From the NCBI GenBank assembly GCA_964570585.1, contig CAZMYR010000005.1, forward strand, positions 7,340 to 71,339: DNA of 64,000 nt, read 5' to 3'. The position numbers and the translations under genes were made by a program. Within the stretch, counting starts at the first letter, position 1. The number at the start of each line of letters is the position of its first letter. Under the pieces are notes generated by a model that was not told the DNA's origin, did no database searches, and was given only the letters and a program-made list of their open reading frames with translations. Positions 34,150-44,097 of this stretch are shown here, piece by piece. The stretch is from G020354945 sp964570585. Its GTDB lineage: Bacteria > Omnitrophota > Gorgyraeia > JABMRG01 > JAFGKX01.

Positions 34150-34203
34150 TGTATAATTCTTGATAAATAGGGATCATTTATAATCATTAATAGTCATTAA
34201 TAA
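34150..34203 (-). promoter_or_regulatory. Putative control region: three 10-bp-phased TCATTA repeats plus a -10-like box
   Basis: Within the 158-base spacer 34094-34251, TCATTTATAA, TCATTAATAG and TCATTAATAA run head to tail from 34174 to 34203, one helical turn apart. On the minus strand, towards the gene, a TATACA box (34150-34155) follows 16-17 bases after the nearest repeat, with no good -35. The layout resembles an activator-dependent promoter. The nearest repeat is about 81 bases before the GT2 start, close to the 73 bases seen for the same repeat at 60.4 kb. Nothing else recognisable lies in the spacer. Confidence 0.45.
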
Positions 34204-34251
34204 CAAAAAAATCTTTTTGGGGATAGTGCTATAGTTGAATTGCAACACCAC

Positions 34252-34971
34252 CTAGCTTGCATCATTGTTCTTTCTTTTCTTAATGTAAAAATCTATCCAC
34301 AAACGCATTACCTCTATTAATGTAATAAGAATAGCAAGAGGACGTGTAGAGGACGCTCTTCCATATTTTCTTTTATTATAATGAACTTCGACTTCTTTAA
34401 ACCTGCATTTTTTATCCCTTAGTTTGATAATCACTTCTGCATCTGCGCATATTCCATTTGAATTAATATCTATACTATTTAAATATTTTTTCCTTATTAA
34501 TTTTACCCAATTCGCATCCCTTAATCTCAAGCCAAAAAAAATGTTTAGTATAAGATTATATAGTCGCGTATTTATTCTCCTTATTAAAGGGTCTTCTCTG
34601 TTTGTCCTAACCCCAACAACAACGTCGGTATTTTCATCCATTAAGGGGACATATCTCATTAAGTCCCTTCCGCTAAATTGACCGTCTGAAGGTACTGCGG
34701 TAGTAACTACATCGTAGTTTGCAACTTTAAAACCTGTTTTTTGTGCCCCTCCATAACCTATATTAAATCTATGGTGGATTGTTCTAACACTTTTAAAATT
34801 TCTTGAAAGTTCATTTGCTATCTCTGGTGTTGAATCTTTTGATCCATCATCAATGATAATTATTTCATATTTTAAAGGAAGCCCATCTAAAACAGAAATC
34901 AATTCTTCTACAACGCCGCTGAGGGTATTTTCTTCATTATAAGCAGGAACAATTACCGACAGGTTATTCAT
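34252..34971 (-). CDS. GT2 polyprenyl-phosphate sugar synthase-like (DPM1/GtrB type)
   Basis: 239 aa. LSVIVPAYNEENTLSGVVEEL, IIIIDDGSKDSTPEIA, a substituted metal-site region TAVPSDGQFSGRDLMRY near 92, and VEVHYNKRKYGRASSTRP at the end of the domain. The family's usual D-x-D is here P-S-D-G-Q, as in several lipid-linked GT2 enzymes. A short hydrophobic helix near the C-terminus (LAILITLIEVMRLWIDFYI) may touch the membrane. It follows the radical SAM gene at 35033, the same order as the decayed pair at 44.1-44.5 kb. Confidence 0.87.
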   Translation of the reverse strand: MNNLSVIVPAYNEENTLSGVVEELISVLDGLPLKYEIIIIDDGSKDSTPEIANELSRNFKSVRTIHHRFNIGYGGAQKTGFKVANYDVVTTAVPSDGQFSGRDLMRYVPLMDENTDVVVGVRTNREDPLIRRINTRLYNLILNIFFGLRLRDANWVKLIRKKYLNSIDINSNGICADAEVIIKLRDKKCRFKEVEVHYNKRKYGRASSTRPLAILITLIEVMRLWIDFYIKKRKNNDAS

Positions 34972-35032
34972 TTTTATAAAAATATCTCGCTTTCAAATTC
35001 TGTAGTTCCTTCCCATGCTTAAATATTTTGAA

Positions 35033-36427
35033 TTACTTTTTTATAATAAGATTATACAGCTTTACCACTCCTTCTATGATGTAAGTAAATAACTCTTTAG
35101 GGGAGTGAGTATTTTTGAGTGTCCTTAATATATACATGGGCCTCATATGAAACCTGAACACGGCTTTTCTATAGTATCTATCTAGATCCCCTGGCTTTAT
35201 ATAGCAATGTTTGACGCCTGGTTCCTTAAATTTTCCTCTATCAATTTTTATGTCTTTAGCCTTCTCAAAAAAATCAGTACCAGGTATTAGCCGGAATTTG
35301 AGAAATTCTGCAAAATCAGGGTTAAGCTCAATAGCAAGGTTTATTGTCTCCTCCATTGTTTGATATGTATCCCATGGAAACCCGATTATAAAGAAGCAGT
35401 AGGCCTTGATTCTGTGCTTCTTGCAAATCTTGACTGCATCCCTTGCTTGCTGCAGCGTTATCCCCTTATTCATCCTCCTGAGCATCTCTTCGTTGCCGCT
35501 TTCAATCCCAAAACCAATAACATCACAGCCCGCCTTCTTCATGAAGCCTGCCATCTCATCATCAAAGTTGGAGGCTCTGCCGTTACAGCCCCAGGTGATT
35601 TTAAGATTCTCCTCGATTATTAATTTGCAAAGTTTTATGACCCATGGTTTAACATATGTAAATGTATCAGCCGCAAAAAAGAAATACTCAATATGATATT
35701 TCTGGATGCACTCCTTGATCTCCTTCACAATATTTTCGGGGCTTCTCTGCCTTATCTTTAGGCCGGAAACCTTCTCAGTGACACAAAACTTGCACCTTGA
35801 GGGGCAGCCTCTCGCAGTCTGAATTACGGTTTGGGTTTTAATAACATCAGGCCTCAGATAAAGATCATTCTTTAATAGATGCCGCGCAGGGAAAGGAAGC
35901 TCATTAAGATCCTGAAATCCCTTGACTTCATTCTTCACAATCTGAGCTTCTTTTCTGTATGTTATTCCTGGCGCTGTTGTATGATCACCTAAAAGCCCAA
36001 CAATGCTGTCATCGATTTCAGACCTGTAAACCGCATCAAGATCTTTAAAGCTCTCAAGCATCTGCTTATCATGGACAAATGCATAAGCCCCCTTCACTAC
36101 AGTTAGTATTTTGGAATTGTACTTTTTTGCTTTCTCGCATGCCTGCATATCTATCTCAATTGTGGGCCAGGTTGTATTAATGAAAAGAATATCTGGATTA
36201 AATTCCTTAAGCTCCATGTTTAGCCTGCTCCATGATGCCTTTTCAGCCGGAAAGTCAACTATTCTGCACTCTGCTCCTTCTCTCTCAAATATTGCAGCTG
36301 CATATGCCAGTATCATCGGCGGCCTAAGGAAAGTAATGGCTTCCTTCTCTATGGGGCTTTGGCACCTGTCCTCTCTTAAAAACGCGCCGGAAGGGGGGAT
36401 GATGAGTAGGACTTTTTTTCTATTCAT
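35033..36427 (-). CDS. B12-binding-domain radical SAM protein (2 of 3)
   Basis: 464 aa. N-terminal B12-type domain (VLLIIPPSGAFLRED; PPMILAYAAAIFEREG; DILFINTTWPTIEID), radical SAM motif ARGCPSRCKFCVTEKVSG near 207 and GFGIESGNEEMLRRMNKG near 300, then KHRIKAYCFFIIGFPWDT. The N-terminal domain is divergent and lacks DxHxxG. The product may modify a sugar, a lipid carrier or another metabolite; the neighbours are a GT2 polyprenyl-sugar synthase and an aminotransferase. Confidence 0.87.
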   Translation of the reverse strand: MNRKKVLLIIPPSGAFLREDRCQSPIEKEAITFLRPPMILAYAAAIFEREGAECRIVDFPAEKASWSRLNMELKEFNPDILFINTTWPTIEIDMQACEKAKKYNSKILTVVKGAYAFVHDKQMLESFKDLDAVYRSEIDDSIVGLLGDHTTAPGITYRKEAQIVKNEVKGFQDLNELPFPARHLLKNDLYLRPDVIKTQTVIQTARGCPSRCKFCVTEKVSGLKIRQRSPENIVKEIKECIQKYHIEYFFFAADTFTYVKPWVIKLCKLIIEENLKITWGCNGRASNFDDEMAGFMKKAGCDVIGFGIESGNEEMLRRMNKGITLQQARDAVKICKKHRIKAYCFFIIGFPWDTYQTMEETINLAIELNPDFAEFLKFRLIPGTDFFEKAKDIKIDRGKFKEPGVKHCYIKPGDLDRYYRKAVFRFHMRPMYILRTLKNTHSPKELFTYIIEGVVKLYNLIIKK

Positions 36428-36482
36428 TCTTAATTTTGTATTTTATAAGATTCAAGCAGCTTCTGTGCAATCTTTAGCACCT

Positions 36483-37610
36483 TTACAACATTGTTTTAAT
36501 GCAACCATTTTCAGAAAAAGATTTTATGCAATCGGCAACATATTCTATTTCTTCTCTGCTGAGTTCAGGATACATTGGAAGCGAAAGGATTTCATTTGAA
36601 ACTTTCTCAGTAACCGGAAACTTTCCCTGCATATTTCCAAATTCTAAATATGCCTCTTGTAAATGTATTGGAACAGGATAATGTATCCCTGTATCTATTC
36701 CTTTTTGTTTCAAAAATTCCTGTAACTCATTTCTTTTTTTTGTTCTTATCACGTACAAATGATACACGTGTTTTGCAAATTTCTCTTCAATAGGCAATAA
36801 TATTTCCGCCCTATCTAATCTGGAAGAATATAATTTTGCATTCTTTCTTCTTAACTCATTCCACTCTTCCAGATATTTTAACTTAACATTTAAAACAGAC
36901 GCTTGTATAGAATCAAGTCGTGTATTAAAACCCTTTATTGAATGATGGTACTTTACTTTTTCTCCATAATTTCTTAACAGTTTAATCCTTTCTGCTATCT
37001 CTTCATCATTTGTAACAACTGCGCCTCCATCGCCATATGCCCCTAAGTTTTTGCCGGGATAAAAACTAAAACAACCTATCTTACCCAAACATCCAGTTTT
37101 TCTACCCTTATACTCTGCTCCATGTGCTTGGCAGGCATCTTCCACAACTGCAAGGCTATATTTTTCAGCTAACTCTAAAATCGGGTCCATATCAGCAGGT
37201 TGTCCGTAAAGATGAACTGGTATTATCGCTTTTGTCTTATCTGTAATTGCCTTTTCTATTTTATCAACATCAATTGTGTACACATCTGGCTTACAATCTA
37301 CAAGAACAGGCTTTGCACTGCAGTGAGATATTGCCAGGGCAGTAGCAATAAATGTATTGGCTGCTGTTATAACTTCATCACCCGGGCCAATACCTAAAGA
37401 TTTTAACGCTAAATACAGCGCATCTGTCCCTGAACCTATGCCCACACAATATTTCGTAGTGCAAAAATCAGCAAAATTTCTCTCAAAATCACTGACTTCT
37501 TTTTCTAGTATAAACGAGGTATTATCTATAACATTTTGAATTGCATTATTGATTTCATCTTTAATAGGCGTATATTGCTTACTTAAGTCAACAAAATTTA
37601 TTTTTTCCAT
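36483..37610 (-). CDS. DegT/DnrJ/EryC1/StrS sugar aminotransferase (FdtB/QdtB-like)
   Basis: 375 aa. PLP fold type I: GSGTDALYLALKSLGIGPGDEVI, VHLYGQPADMD, VEDACQAHGAEYKGRK and the Lys-bearing loop SFYPGKNLGAYGDGGAVV near 185 (PLP-binding Lys). The SFYPGKNLGAYGDGGA form is usual in 3-keto-dTDP-sugar aminotransferases such as FdtB/QdtB and in WbpE. It would aminate a keto-sugar nucleotide, and the formyltransferase next door could then N-formylate the amine. A base-pair spacing of 9 to that gene suggests cotranscription. Confidence 0.93.
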   Translation of the reverse strand: MEKINFVDLSKQYTPIKDEINNAIQNVIDNTSFILEKEVSDFERNFADFCTTKYCVGIGSGTDALYLALKSLGIGPGDEVITAANTFIATALAISHCSAKPVLVDCKPDVYTIDVDKIEKAITDKTKAIIPVHLYGQPADMDPILELAEKYSLAVVEDACQAHGAEYKGRKTGCLGKIGCFSFYPGKNLGAYGDGGAVVTNDEEIAERIKLLRNYGEKVKYHHSIKGFNTRLDSIQASVLNVKLKYLEEWNELRRKNAKLYSSRLDRAEILLPIEEKFAKHVYHLYVIRTKKRNELQEFLKQKGIDTGIHYPVPIHLQEAYLEFGNMQGKFPVTEKVSNEILSLPMYPELSREEIEYVADCIKSFSENGCIKTML

Positions 37611-37619
37611 AAGACTACC

Positions 37620-38558
37620 CTATAGCATCTCACCTACTTTTAAACTATGCACATTAATAAACTCTTTGGCACTGATAATTTTATCTTCTGCCTTTATTTT
37701 AGTTATTAACAAAGAACCATCATCAGTAGAGACAATTATTCCACCGTCGTCGATTTCAATTATCTTGCCAGCTTTATCATATCTACCTTTTCCTGGATTT
37801 TTCTTTATTCCTGCAATTTCAATTTCTCTGCCATCATATCTTACTGTAGGATATTGAAACGGAGGAAAAATAAATGCGCGAATCCAATTGAACGCCTCTT
37901 CAGTAGGCTTGTTCCACTTAATCTGGTTTTCTTTGAAATCAATTGAACTAACACTGTAGTAGCTTGACCCTGAATCATCTTGCTTAGTTCTCGTGTTTTT
38001 TCCTTCTATAATCAATTTGAAATTCTCCCTAAATAGCTCTAAGCCATGCTTAGTGGCCTTAGCAAATAACGATCTACCAGTATCTTCTTCTAATATCTCT
38101 ATTCTTTTTTGGGCTATTATATCTCCTGCGTCTATGCCTTCATTAATGTAATGCAGTGTAACTCCCGTCTCTATTTCACAGTTCATTAACGCCCAAGCAA
38201 TTGGATAAAATCCTCTATATTTAGGAAGCAATGCAAAATGAAGATTGATGATTCCCCCCTTAGGTAAATCTATGATCTGCTTTTTTAAAATTTGCCTCCA
38301 CTGAATAGAAAAAATAAAGTCTGGATTTAATCTTTTTAAATAGTTGATAAAATCAGGATCATTTATATTATCTGGCTGATACGTCTTTAGTCCATAATTT
38401 AAAGCAGCTTTTTTCAAAGATTTCTGCCAGCCATCCTTTCCATTATCTTTTTTATCAACCACAACTGCAGCAATGCTTTGATTAGCCCTCATTAAATAAT
38501 CCAAACAATCCACTGCAATGGTGTTATTTCCTATTATCATTTGGTTTTTTTTATCCAT
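37620..38558 (-). CDS. Sugar N-formyltransferase (ArnA/VioF/QdtF-like)
   Basis: 312 aa. Formyltransferase core with the catalytic Asn-His-Asp set: NLHFALLPKYRGFYPIAWAL near 104 (Asn and His) and LHYINEGIDAGDIIAQ near 138 (Asp), plus a C-terminal OB-like domain (PTVRYDGREIEIAGI; DGSLLITKIKAED). Uses 10-formyl-tetrahydrofolate to formylate an amino group. It is distinct from fmt by its short N-terminus and its place with sugar genes. Likely acts on the amino sugar made by the aminotransferase at 36483. Confidence 0.9.
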   Translation of the reverse strand: MDKKNQMIIGNNTIAVDCLDYLMRANQSIAAVVVDKKDNGKDGWQKSLKKAALNYGLKTYQPDNINDPDFINYLKRLNPDFIFSIQWRQILKKQIIDLPKGGIINLHFALLPKYRGFYPIAWALMNCEIETGVTLHYINEGIDAGDIIAQKRIEILEEDTGRSLFAKATKHGLELFRENFKLIIEGKNTRTKQDDSGSSYYSVSSIDFKENQIKWNKPTEEAFNWIRAFIFPPFQYPTVRYDGREIEIAGIKKNPGKGRYDKAGKIIEIDDGGIIVSTDDGSLLITKIKAEDKIISAKEFINVHSLKVGEML

Positions 38559-39559
38559 TACAACCTGATCTTTATCCCTTTCTGTGTTTTAAGCGATTCT
38601 TGTGCAGTTTCTAAAATCTTAACTACATTATAACCACATACTCCATCTGACAATGGCTTTTTATTCTGTTTTATACACTCGATAAAATGTTCAAATTCTA
38701 TCATAAGTGGTTCGCTATGTTCTATCTTAGGCAATAATATGTCTCCGTCTCTAAGCAGTGTCCTAAATTTGGCATAATCAGCTCCCCTCTCAAGATAACT
38801 TACTCCTTTATCAAACAATTTAATTGTCTCATTAGAGACATCATCAAAGACAACCATCTTTTTGTCTCCAACAACAGTAATCTCTCTCACCTTATATGGG
38901 TCTAACCAACTTACATGCAGATTTGCGAGGATCCTATTTTCAAACTCTATAGTTAAGAAAACAACATCCTCTATTCTATTCTGGATATAACATTCTCCCT
39001 TAGCAACAACGTTAATCGGCTTTTCTTTTAATATGTGGAGTAAGATTGATATATCGTGGGGTGCCAAGTCCCATAAAGCATTTATGTTATTTCTAACTGG
39101 CCCAAGTCCAGTCCGTGTAAAGTGAAGATACAAAACATTACCTATAGTCTTATCCTCAATCCACTCCTTTAATTTATTTATACCTGAATTAAATTTGAAT
39201 GTGTGTCCTACCATTAATACCTTATTAGTTTCTTTTGCAATATCAATTAATTTTAAGGCTTGAACACTATTGCCAGTAATTGGTTTTTCAACCAAAACGT
39301 GTTTTCCAGCCATTAAACTATCTTTTGCAATATCAAAATGGGTTTTGAGTGCTGTAGCTATAACTACAGCATCTACTTCTTTGTCATTAAGAATATCTTT
39401 ATAATTTATCGTTGTTTGTGTACCTTGTTTTTTAAAAGCTTCTAAATTTTCTACCTTAAGGTCACAACACCATTTCAATCTACAATCCAGTGAATTATTT
39501 ATTATCCTTGCATAATTGGGTCCCCAATAACCGCAACCAATAATCGAACAATTGATCAT
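38558..39559 (-). CDS. Gfo/Idh/MocA family sugar oxidoreductase
   Basis: 333 aa. NAD(P) site INCSIIGCGYWGPNYARII, the second-turn motif VLVEKPITGNS near 93 with the conserved EKP, and the C-terminal alpha/beta domain (ALWDLAPHDISILLHIL, with His in place of the active-site general base). Typically oxidises UDP-GlcNAcA or a keto-sugar at C3. The set Gfo/Idh, aminotransferase, formyltransferase would give a 3- or 4-formamido sugar. Its stop overlaps the formyltransferase ATG (TAATG). Confidence 0.91.
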   Translation of the reverse strand: MINCSIIGCGYWGPNYARIINNSLDCRLKWCCDLKVENLEAFKKQGTQTTINYKDILNDKEVDAVVIATALKTHFDIAKDSLMAGKHVLVEKPITGNSVQALKLIDIAKETNKVLMVGHTFKFNSGINKLKEWIEDKTIGNVLYLHFTRTGLGPVRNNINALWDLAPHDISILLHILKEKPINVVAKGECYIQNRIEDVVFLTIEFENRILANLHVSWLDPYKVREITVVGDKKMVVFDDVSNETIKLFDKGVSYLERGADYAKFRTLLRDGDILLPKIEHSEPLMIEFEHFIECIKQNKKPLSDGVCGYNVVKILETAQESLKTQKGIKIRL

Positions 39560-39573
39560 AAAATCACCTCAAT

Positions 39574-40989
39574 TTAATTTTTAGTAAGAATAAATTTTAA
39601 TATTTTTAATCCATCTTTTGAAAATTTTATAAAAGTAGATGGCCTTAAAGTTCTCTTTAAATATGTAAATATAGGAGCAAATCTAAAATAAAATTCTCTA
39701 TAAGCCCGCTTAGATTCTCTCCTTAAATCCTCTTCCGTGAGGCCATTGGGAATAAAAAGAGGGGTCCAGATATTCATGTTGTCCCAATCGATTCTAAAGT
39801 CTCCATATTGGCTGGCTATATCGTACAGCTCGGTACCTGGAAAAGGCACCATAAAAGACATCTGAAATATATCCAGGTCTATCTTTTTAATAAAATCTAT
39901 TGTTTCTTGAATTGCCTCGAATGTCTCTGTTGGATGCCCGATAATAAAATAACCCTTTGTAATCATACCTGCTTGCCTTGTCATCTTTAACGCTCTCTCG
40001 ATTGTTCTTAGATTAGTTCCTTTTTTTATAAAATCTAGTATTCTCTGGCATCCACTTTCAATACCATAATTTATCTGCCAGCAGCCTGCCTTCTTCATCA
40101 AATCCAGTATCTCTGGATTTACTCCACTGACATGAGAACAGCAATCCCAGGTAATATCCAGATCTTCTTTGATAAGACGTTGGCAAAACTCTGTCAGTCT
40201 TTTTCTAAAACAAACAAAATTTTCATCTTCAAAAGTAATACTTTTTATATTGTATTCTTTCTTTAAATGTCTGGCCATCCTAATGAGATAGTCTGCACTA
40301 TGTGCTCTGGTTACATTGCCAAAAACATTCCTGGCACAAAATATACACTTGAAAGGGCAGCCGCGCGATGTGGCAACAGACATACATGGCAACCTGTCAA
40401 TTCTTGAAGCTGATTGTTGATAGTATTTTAATAAATCCGGTAACATATCCCATGCCGGCAAAGGAAGTGCATCTAAATCTTTAATAAAAGGTCTAGGCTC
40501 TGTAATCTTAAGATTGCCATTGCTTCTGAAAACAATACCCTTAACAACATCGAGACTAGTATTCTCCTCGATAGATTTCAAAAGCTCTACAATGGTAACT
40601 TCTCCCTCTCCTATTACTCCGATATCTATATCGGGATATAATCCCATAACCTGTTCGGGAACAACGGTGATGTGGGGGCCGCCTACTATTGTTATAATAT
40701 CTTTTCTTTTTGATTTTATTTCTTTTGCAATCCTGCCTGCTGCAGAAATTAGCATTGTTGGAGAAGAGATTCCTACATATCGGGGTTCTAACTCCAAAAT
40801 TTGATTTATAACTTCCTCCACTTTCAGGCCCATCGCATTGGCATCGATAAGTTCACAACGGTAGTAATTCTGCCGCAGCACCGCCCCTAAATAAATCAAA
40901 GCCTGCGGCACAACCTCATGACCTGTAGCTACCTTTTGATATCTACCTGTAGTAATAACTGGCGGATAAACTAAAACTATATCACGCAT
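39574..40989 (-). CDS. B12-binding-domain radical SAM protein (3 of 3)
   Basis: 471 aa. B12-type N-terminal domain (LIYLGAVLRQNYYRCELIDANAMG; TIVGGPHITVVPEQVM), cluster motif ATSRGCPFKCIFCARNVFG near 207, NYGIESGCQRILDFIKKG near 305, GYFIIGHPTETFEAI. It is a paralogue of the proteins at 31944 and 35033 but not a close copy. Directly downstream of a GT-C membrane glycosyltransferase gene. Confidence 0.88.
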   Translation of the reverse strand: MRDIVLVYPPVITTGRYQKVATGHEVVPQALIYLGAVLRQNYYRCELIDANAMGLKVEEVINQILELEPRYVGISSPTMLISAAGRIAKEIKSKRKDIITIVGGPHITVVPEQVMGLYPDIDIGVIGEGEVTIVELLKSIEENTSLDVVKGIVFRSNGNLKITEPRPFIKDLDALPLPAWDMLPDLLKYYQQSASRIDRLPCMSVATSRGCPFKCIFCARNVFGNVTRAHSADYLIRMARHLKKEYNIKSITFEDENFVCFRKRLTEFCQRLIKEDLDITWDCCSHVSGVNPEILDLMKKAGCWQINYGIESGCQRILDFIKKGTNLRTIERALKMTRQAGMITKGYFIIGHPTETFEAIQETIDFIKKIDLDIFQMSFMVPFPGTELYDIASQYGDFRIDWDNMNIWTPLFIPNGLTEEDLRRESKRAYREFYFRFAPIFTYLKRTLRPSTFIKFSKDGLKILKFILTKN

Positions 40990-41006
40990 CTTAAATAACC
41001 TGCTTT

Positions 41007-42323
41007 TTAAACATATGATATTTCATTATTCTTTAAAATTTTATATATTATAAGCAAACATACTCCTGAATATAAAAATCTCGCTGTGCTTATAACATAC
41101 CCCCAATAAAAATACCTGTCCATAATTTCATGCAAACTGGGCAACTGTGCAAAATACTCAGGATTAATCGGTTGAAACAGTCCCATATTTAGACTCCTTG
41201 AATCAAGGTTGAAGAGAAATAAAAGTATCATTTGGATAATAAACAGATTCAGGGGTATTATTTTCTTTACAACCAATATAATTAAAAGCGGTATAATCCA
41301 CTGCAAATAGTGAACCGGACTGTATCCGGTTGCCAAAAATAAAAGCAATAAGATCGAACTATAAGAAATCCAGGCTATAGAAATCTTTGATACCCGAAGG
41401 CCTTTTTTGTTAAAAGCGTTTATTAACAGCTTAATATATAAAATCATAAAAGATATTATACATGCAGTTTTAGCAATCATATTAATCATAGGTCGCCGCG
41501 TTATACCATCACTAAACATGACCTTTTTTATGGTGTATGATACAAAAGCGTATTTTACATAGCCATTCGAAGTTATATAAAGAGGGAGAAAAACTACAAG
41601 CACGGGTATAGCACTCATAAATAGCCATCTTAGACGCTTTTTTAGGGTTGCGTCTGGAATAAGTAACATGGCGGGTAAAAACATAAAAGGGAACATCTCA
41701 ATCATTATTCCACAACCTATCAAAAAAAACGCGGCATCGTAATGTTTTTTATTTACTAAATAAATTGAGAATAGTAATACAAATGCTGAAATTAAACCGT
41801 ATTGACCAAATATATAACTGCTAAATATAACTACAGGATTCACCGACCATAATTTGAAGGCTCTCAATGATTCTTTTCTGTCTTTAAAATATTTATATAA
41901 AATAAAGGCGCAACCCGCGTCAAATAATAAATATGGCGTTTTCATTAAAGTTAAATAAATATGTATATTCTGAGCACTTAATAAAATATTGCTTTCTGCA
42001 CCTAATCTTCCGGCATACATTGAATTGAAGACCTTAGCCAACCAATCGAGATAACCAATATTTACAAATTTGAACAAAAACTGAAAAAGAGCCGTTATAA
42101 AATAGGACAGGGGTGGATAATATGAAGCAAATCCCCTGCTAACAAAAGTATCTTTTAAATATCCGAAAACATCCCACACATTGTTGGTAACTAAAAGAGA
42201 TGGTACGCTATGTATATATAACAAATCGCCATGAGATGTCATTGGCATAAATACCAATCTTAATATAAAACCTAAGCTACCCCATATTATTAAACTCTTT
42301 TTTATATCGTAAGTTTTTTCCAT
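41007..42323 (-). CDS. Polytopic GT-C glycosyltransferase (mannosyltransferase-like)
   Basis: 438 aa with about nine to ten membrane segments. The first loop carries MTSHGDLLYIHSVPSLL and the second GFASYYPPLSYFITALFQ; a YYPPL motif and an acidic first loop are typical of Alg/PIG-M and actinobacterial mannosyltransferase-like GT-C proteins that use polyprenyl-phosphate sugars. The conserved acidic residue is Asp in HGD. Between the radical SAM gene and the carbamoyltransferase gene. Confidence 0.75.
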   Translation of the reverse strand: MEKTYDIKKSLIIWGSLGFILRLVFMPMTSHGDLLYIHSVPSLLVTNNVWDVFGYLKDTFVSRGFASYYPPLSYFITALFQFLFKFVNIGYLDWLAKVFNSMYAGRLGAESNILLSAQNIHIYLTLMKTPYLLFDAGCAFILYKYFKDRKESLRAFKLWSVNPVVIFSSYIFGQYGLISAFVLLFSIYLVNKKHYDAAFFLIGCGIMIEMFPFMFLPAMLLIPDATLKKRLRWLFMSAIPVLVVFLPLYITSNGYVKYAFVSYTIKKVMFSDGITRRPMINMIAKTACIISFMILYIKLLINAFNKKGLRVSKISIAWISYSSILLLLFLATGYSPVHYLQWIIPLLIILVVKKIIPLNLFIIQMILLFLFNLDSRSLNMGLFQPINPEYFAQLPSLHEIMDRYFYWGYVISTARFLYSGVCLLIIYKILKNNEISYV

Positions 42324-42366
42324 ATTATTTCTTCTTTTCTACATACGATGGATAATTATATAAAAC

Positions 42367-44079
42367 TTATTTTGGCAAAAGATAATTACCCATAATCAAT
42401 GCATCCATGCCGGTCGAGTAAAAACAGCCAAGGGCATCCTTAGGTGAATTAACTATAGGCTCACCCTGAACATTAAAAGATGTGTTTAGTATTACAGGTA
42501 TATCTGTAAGTTTTTCAAACTCAACCAGCAGATTATAAAATTTCGGATTGCTCTGCTTTGTTACTGTCTGTACCCTGCCCGTACCATCTACATGAGTAAC
42601 AGCTGGTATGAGCTTTTGCTTTTCTTTTTTTATTTTATAAACTAAAAGCATAAAAGGTGATGGATATGAAAATTCAAAATATTCGCCAATTCTCTCTTCT
42701 AAAATTGCAGGCGCAAAAGGCCTAAATGCCTCTCGGTGTTTCACCCGGTAGTTTAAAATATCCTTCATATCATGACGACGAGGGTCTGTTAATATACTTC
42801 TATTGCCAAGAGCGCGTGGTCCGAATTCCATGCATCCTTGAAACCATCCAAGTATCTTGCCTTCTGCAAGCAACTTAGCAGCAACCATCTCGATGTCCTT
42901 ATGAAAAGTAGCATTAACCCTTCTCTTATCAATCTCGCTTTTTATCTCTTCATTAGAATATTCAGGTCCTAAATAAGCATCCTCTAAAACATATCTTTGG
43001 GCATTAGGATTCAATTGAAAATATTTATACAATGCTCCGCCGAAAGAAACGCCTCCGTCATTGGCAGCCGGCTGAATAAATATATCCTTAAAAGGTCCTT
43101 TTATTAATATCTTTGTGTTCATAACGCTATTTAAGCCTACTCCTCCTGCAATACATAATTTGTCAATTCTGGTTTTTTCATATAAATAATGAACTATTTT
43201 CACCGCTATATCTTCTAAGAGGTTTTGTAAAGCATAGGCTGTATCCATATGTCTTTGAGTTATAGGTTCATTATACTTTCTTGGAGGTCCAAACTCATTC
43301 ACAAATTTCTTAGAATACCATGGTGTCTCATTTTGTTTGCAACCATACACATTGGCACCATTCTTATAATAGTCAAAATATGATAAATTCAGGACATAAT
43401 CACCATTGCCTTTATACTCTGCTATTTTTTTAAATTTCTCACAATATGTTGGTTTTCCATATGGCGCAAGTCCCATTATTTTACCTTCGTCTTTATTAGG
43501 TCTGAATCCTAAGTACTGTGCAATCGACGCATATAAATAACCGAGAGAATGCGGATATTCAACCTGTTTAATCGGTATAATTTTAGTCCCATCACCTATT
43601 GATAGCATAGTTGTTGCCCATTCTCCGCATCCGTCTATACTAAGAATAGCAGCTTTATCAAAACCCGAAACATAAAAAGCACTTGCCGAATGTGCAATAT
43701 GATGATTGATATAACCGAAATCGAATAGCTTTTTGTTAATTTTATATTTTTTTATAATATAATTTTTAATTTTTATCATCTGTAACCAAGGCCCTCTATG
43801 ACTCTGCCAAAATTTAAGAGAAGCTGGCATATGTTTCATTAGTAATAAAATTCTTTTATGAAAATCAAGCCATGGTTTTGCACAATATACAACATGATCA
43901 ATATCTTTAAAAGATATATTGGCTTGCTTCAGGCAAAAGTCTATGGCGCGTACGGGAAATGCACCGGTATATTTTTCTCTGCTAAACCTTTCCTCTTCAG
44001 CACACAAAATAACCTTATTGTCTTTAACCAGGCTTGCAGACGAATTAGAATGATAGCAAAAAATCCCTAATACATACAT
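42367..44079 (-). CDS. Carbamoyltransferase (NodU/TobZ family)
   Basis: 570 aa from the ATG at 44079; an AGGAG lies 8 bases upstream, inside what would be a short extension from an ATG at 44097. N-terminal Kae1-like domain starts MYVLGIFCYHSNSSASLV, with HHIAHSASAFYVSGFDKAAILSIDGCGEW (metal His residues) near 128. The C-terminal YrdC-like part has GWFQGCMEFGPRALGNRSIL near 405 and FRPFAPAILEE. The family makes carbamoyl-adenylate from carbamoyl phosphate and ATP and moves the carbamoyl to a hydroxyl. Here the acceptor is probably a sugar of the surface glycan. Confidence 0.94.
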   Translation of the reverse strand: MYVLGIFCYHSNSSASLVKDNKVILCAEEERFSREKYTGAFPVRAIDFCLKQANISFKDIDHVVYCAKPWLDFHKRILLLMKHMPASLKFWQSHRGPWLQMIKIKNYIIKKYKINKKLFDFGYINHHIAHSASAFYVSGFDKAAILSIDGCGEWATTMLSIGDGTKIIPIKQVEYPHSLGYLYASIAQYLGFRPNKDEGKIMGLAPYGKPTYCEKFKKIAEYKGNGDYVLNLSYFDYYKNGANVYGCKQNETPWYSKKFVNEFGPPRKYNEPITQRHMDTAYALQNLLEDIAVKIVHYLYEKTRIDKLCIAGGVGLNSVMNTKILIKGPFKDIFIQPAANDGGVSFGGALYKYFQLNPNAQRYVLEDAYLGPEYSNEEIKSEIDKRRVNATFHKDIEMVAAKLLAEGKILGWFQGCMEFGPRALGNRSILTDPRRHDMKDILNYRVKHREAFRPFAPAILEERIGEYFEFSYPSPFMLLVYKIKKEKQKLIPAVTHVDGTGRVQTVTKQSNPKFYNLLVEFEKLTDIPVILNTSFNVQGEPIVNSPKDALGCFYSTGMDALIMGNYLLPK

Positions 44080-44097
44080 ACTATTTTCTCCTTTCAA

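Noticed and set aside
42367..44097. Start of the carbamoyltransferase at 44097
   Set aside because: The ATG at 44079 has an AGGAG at the right distance and starts the conserved MYVLGI; the upstream ATG gives a short non-conserved lead that contains the ribosome site.
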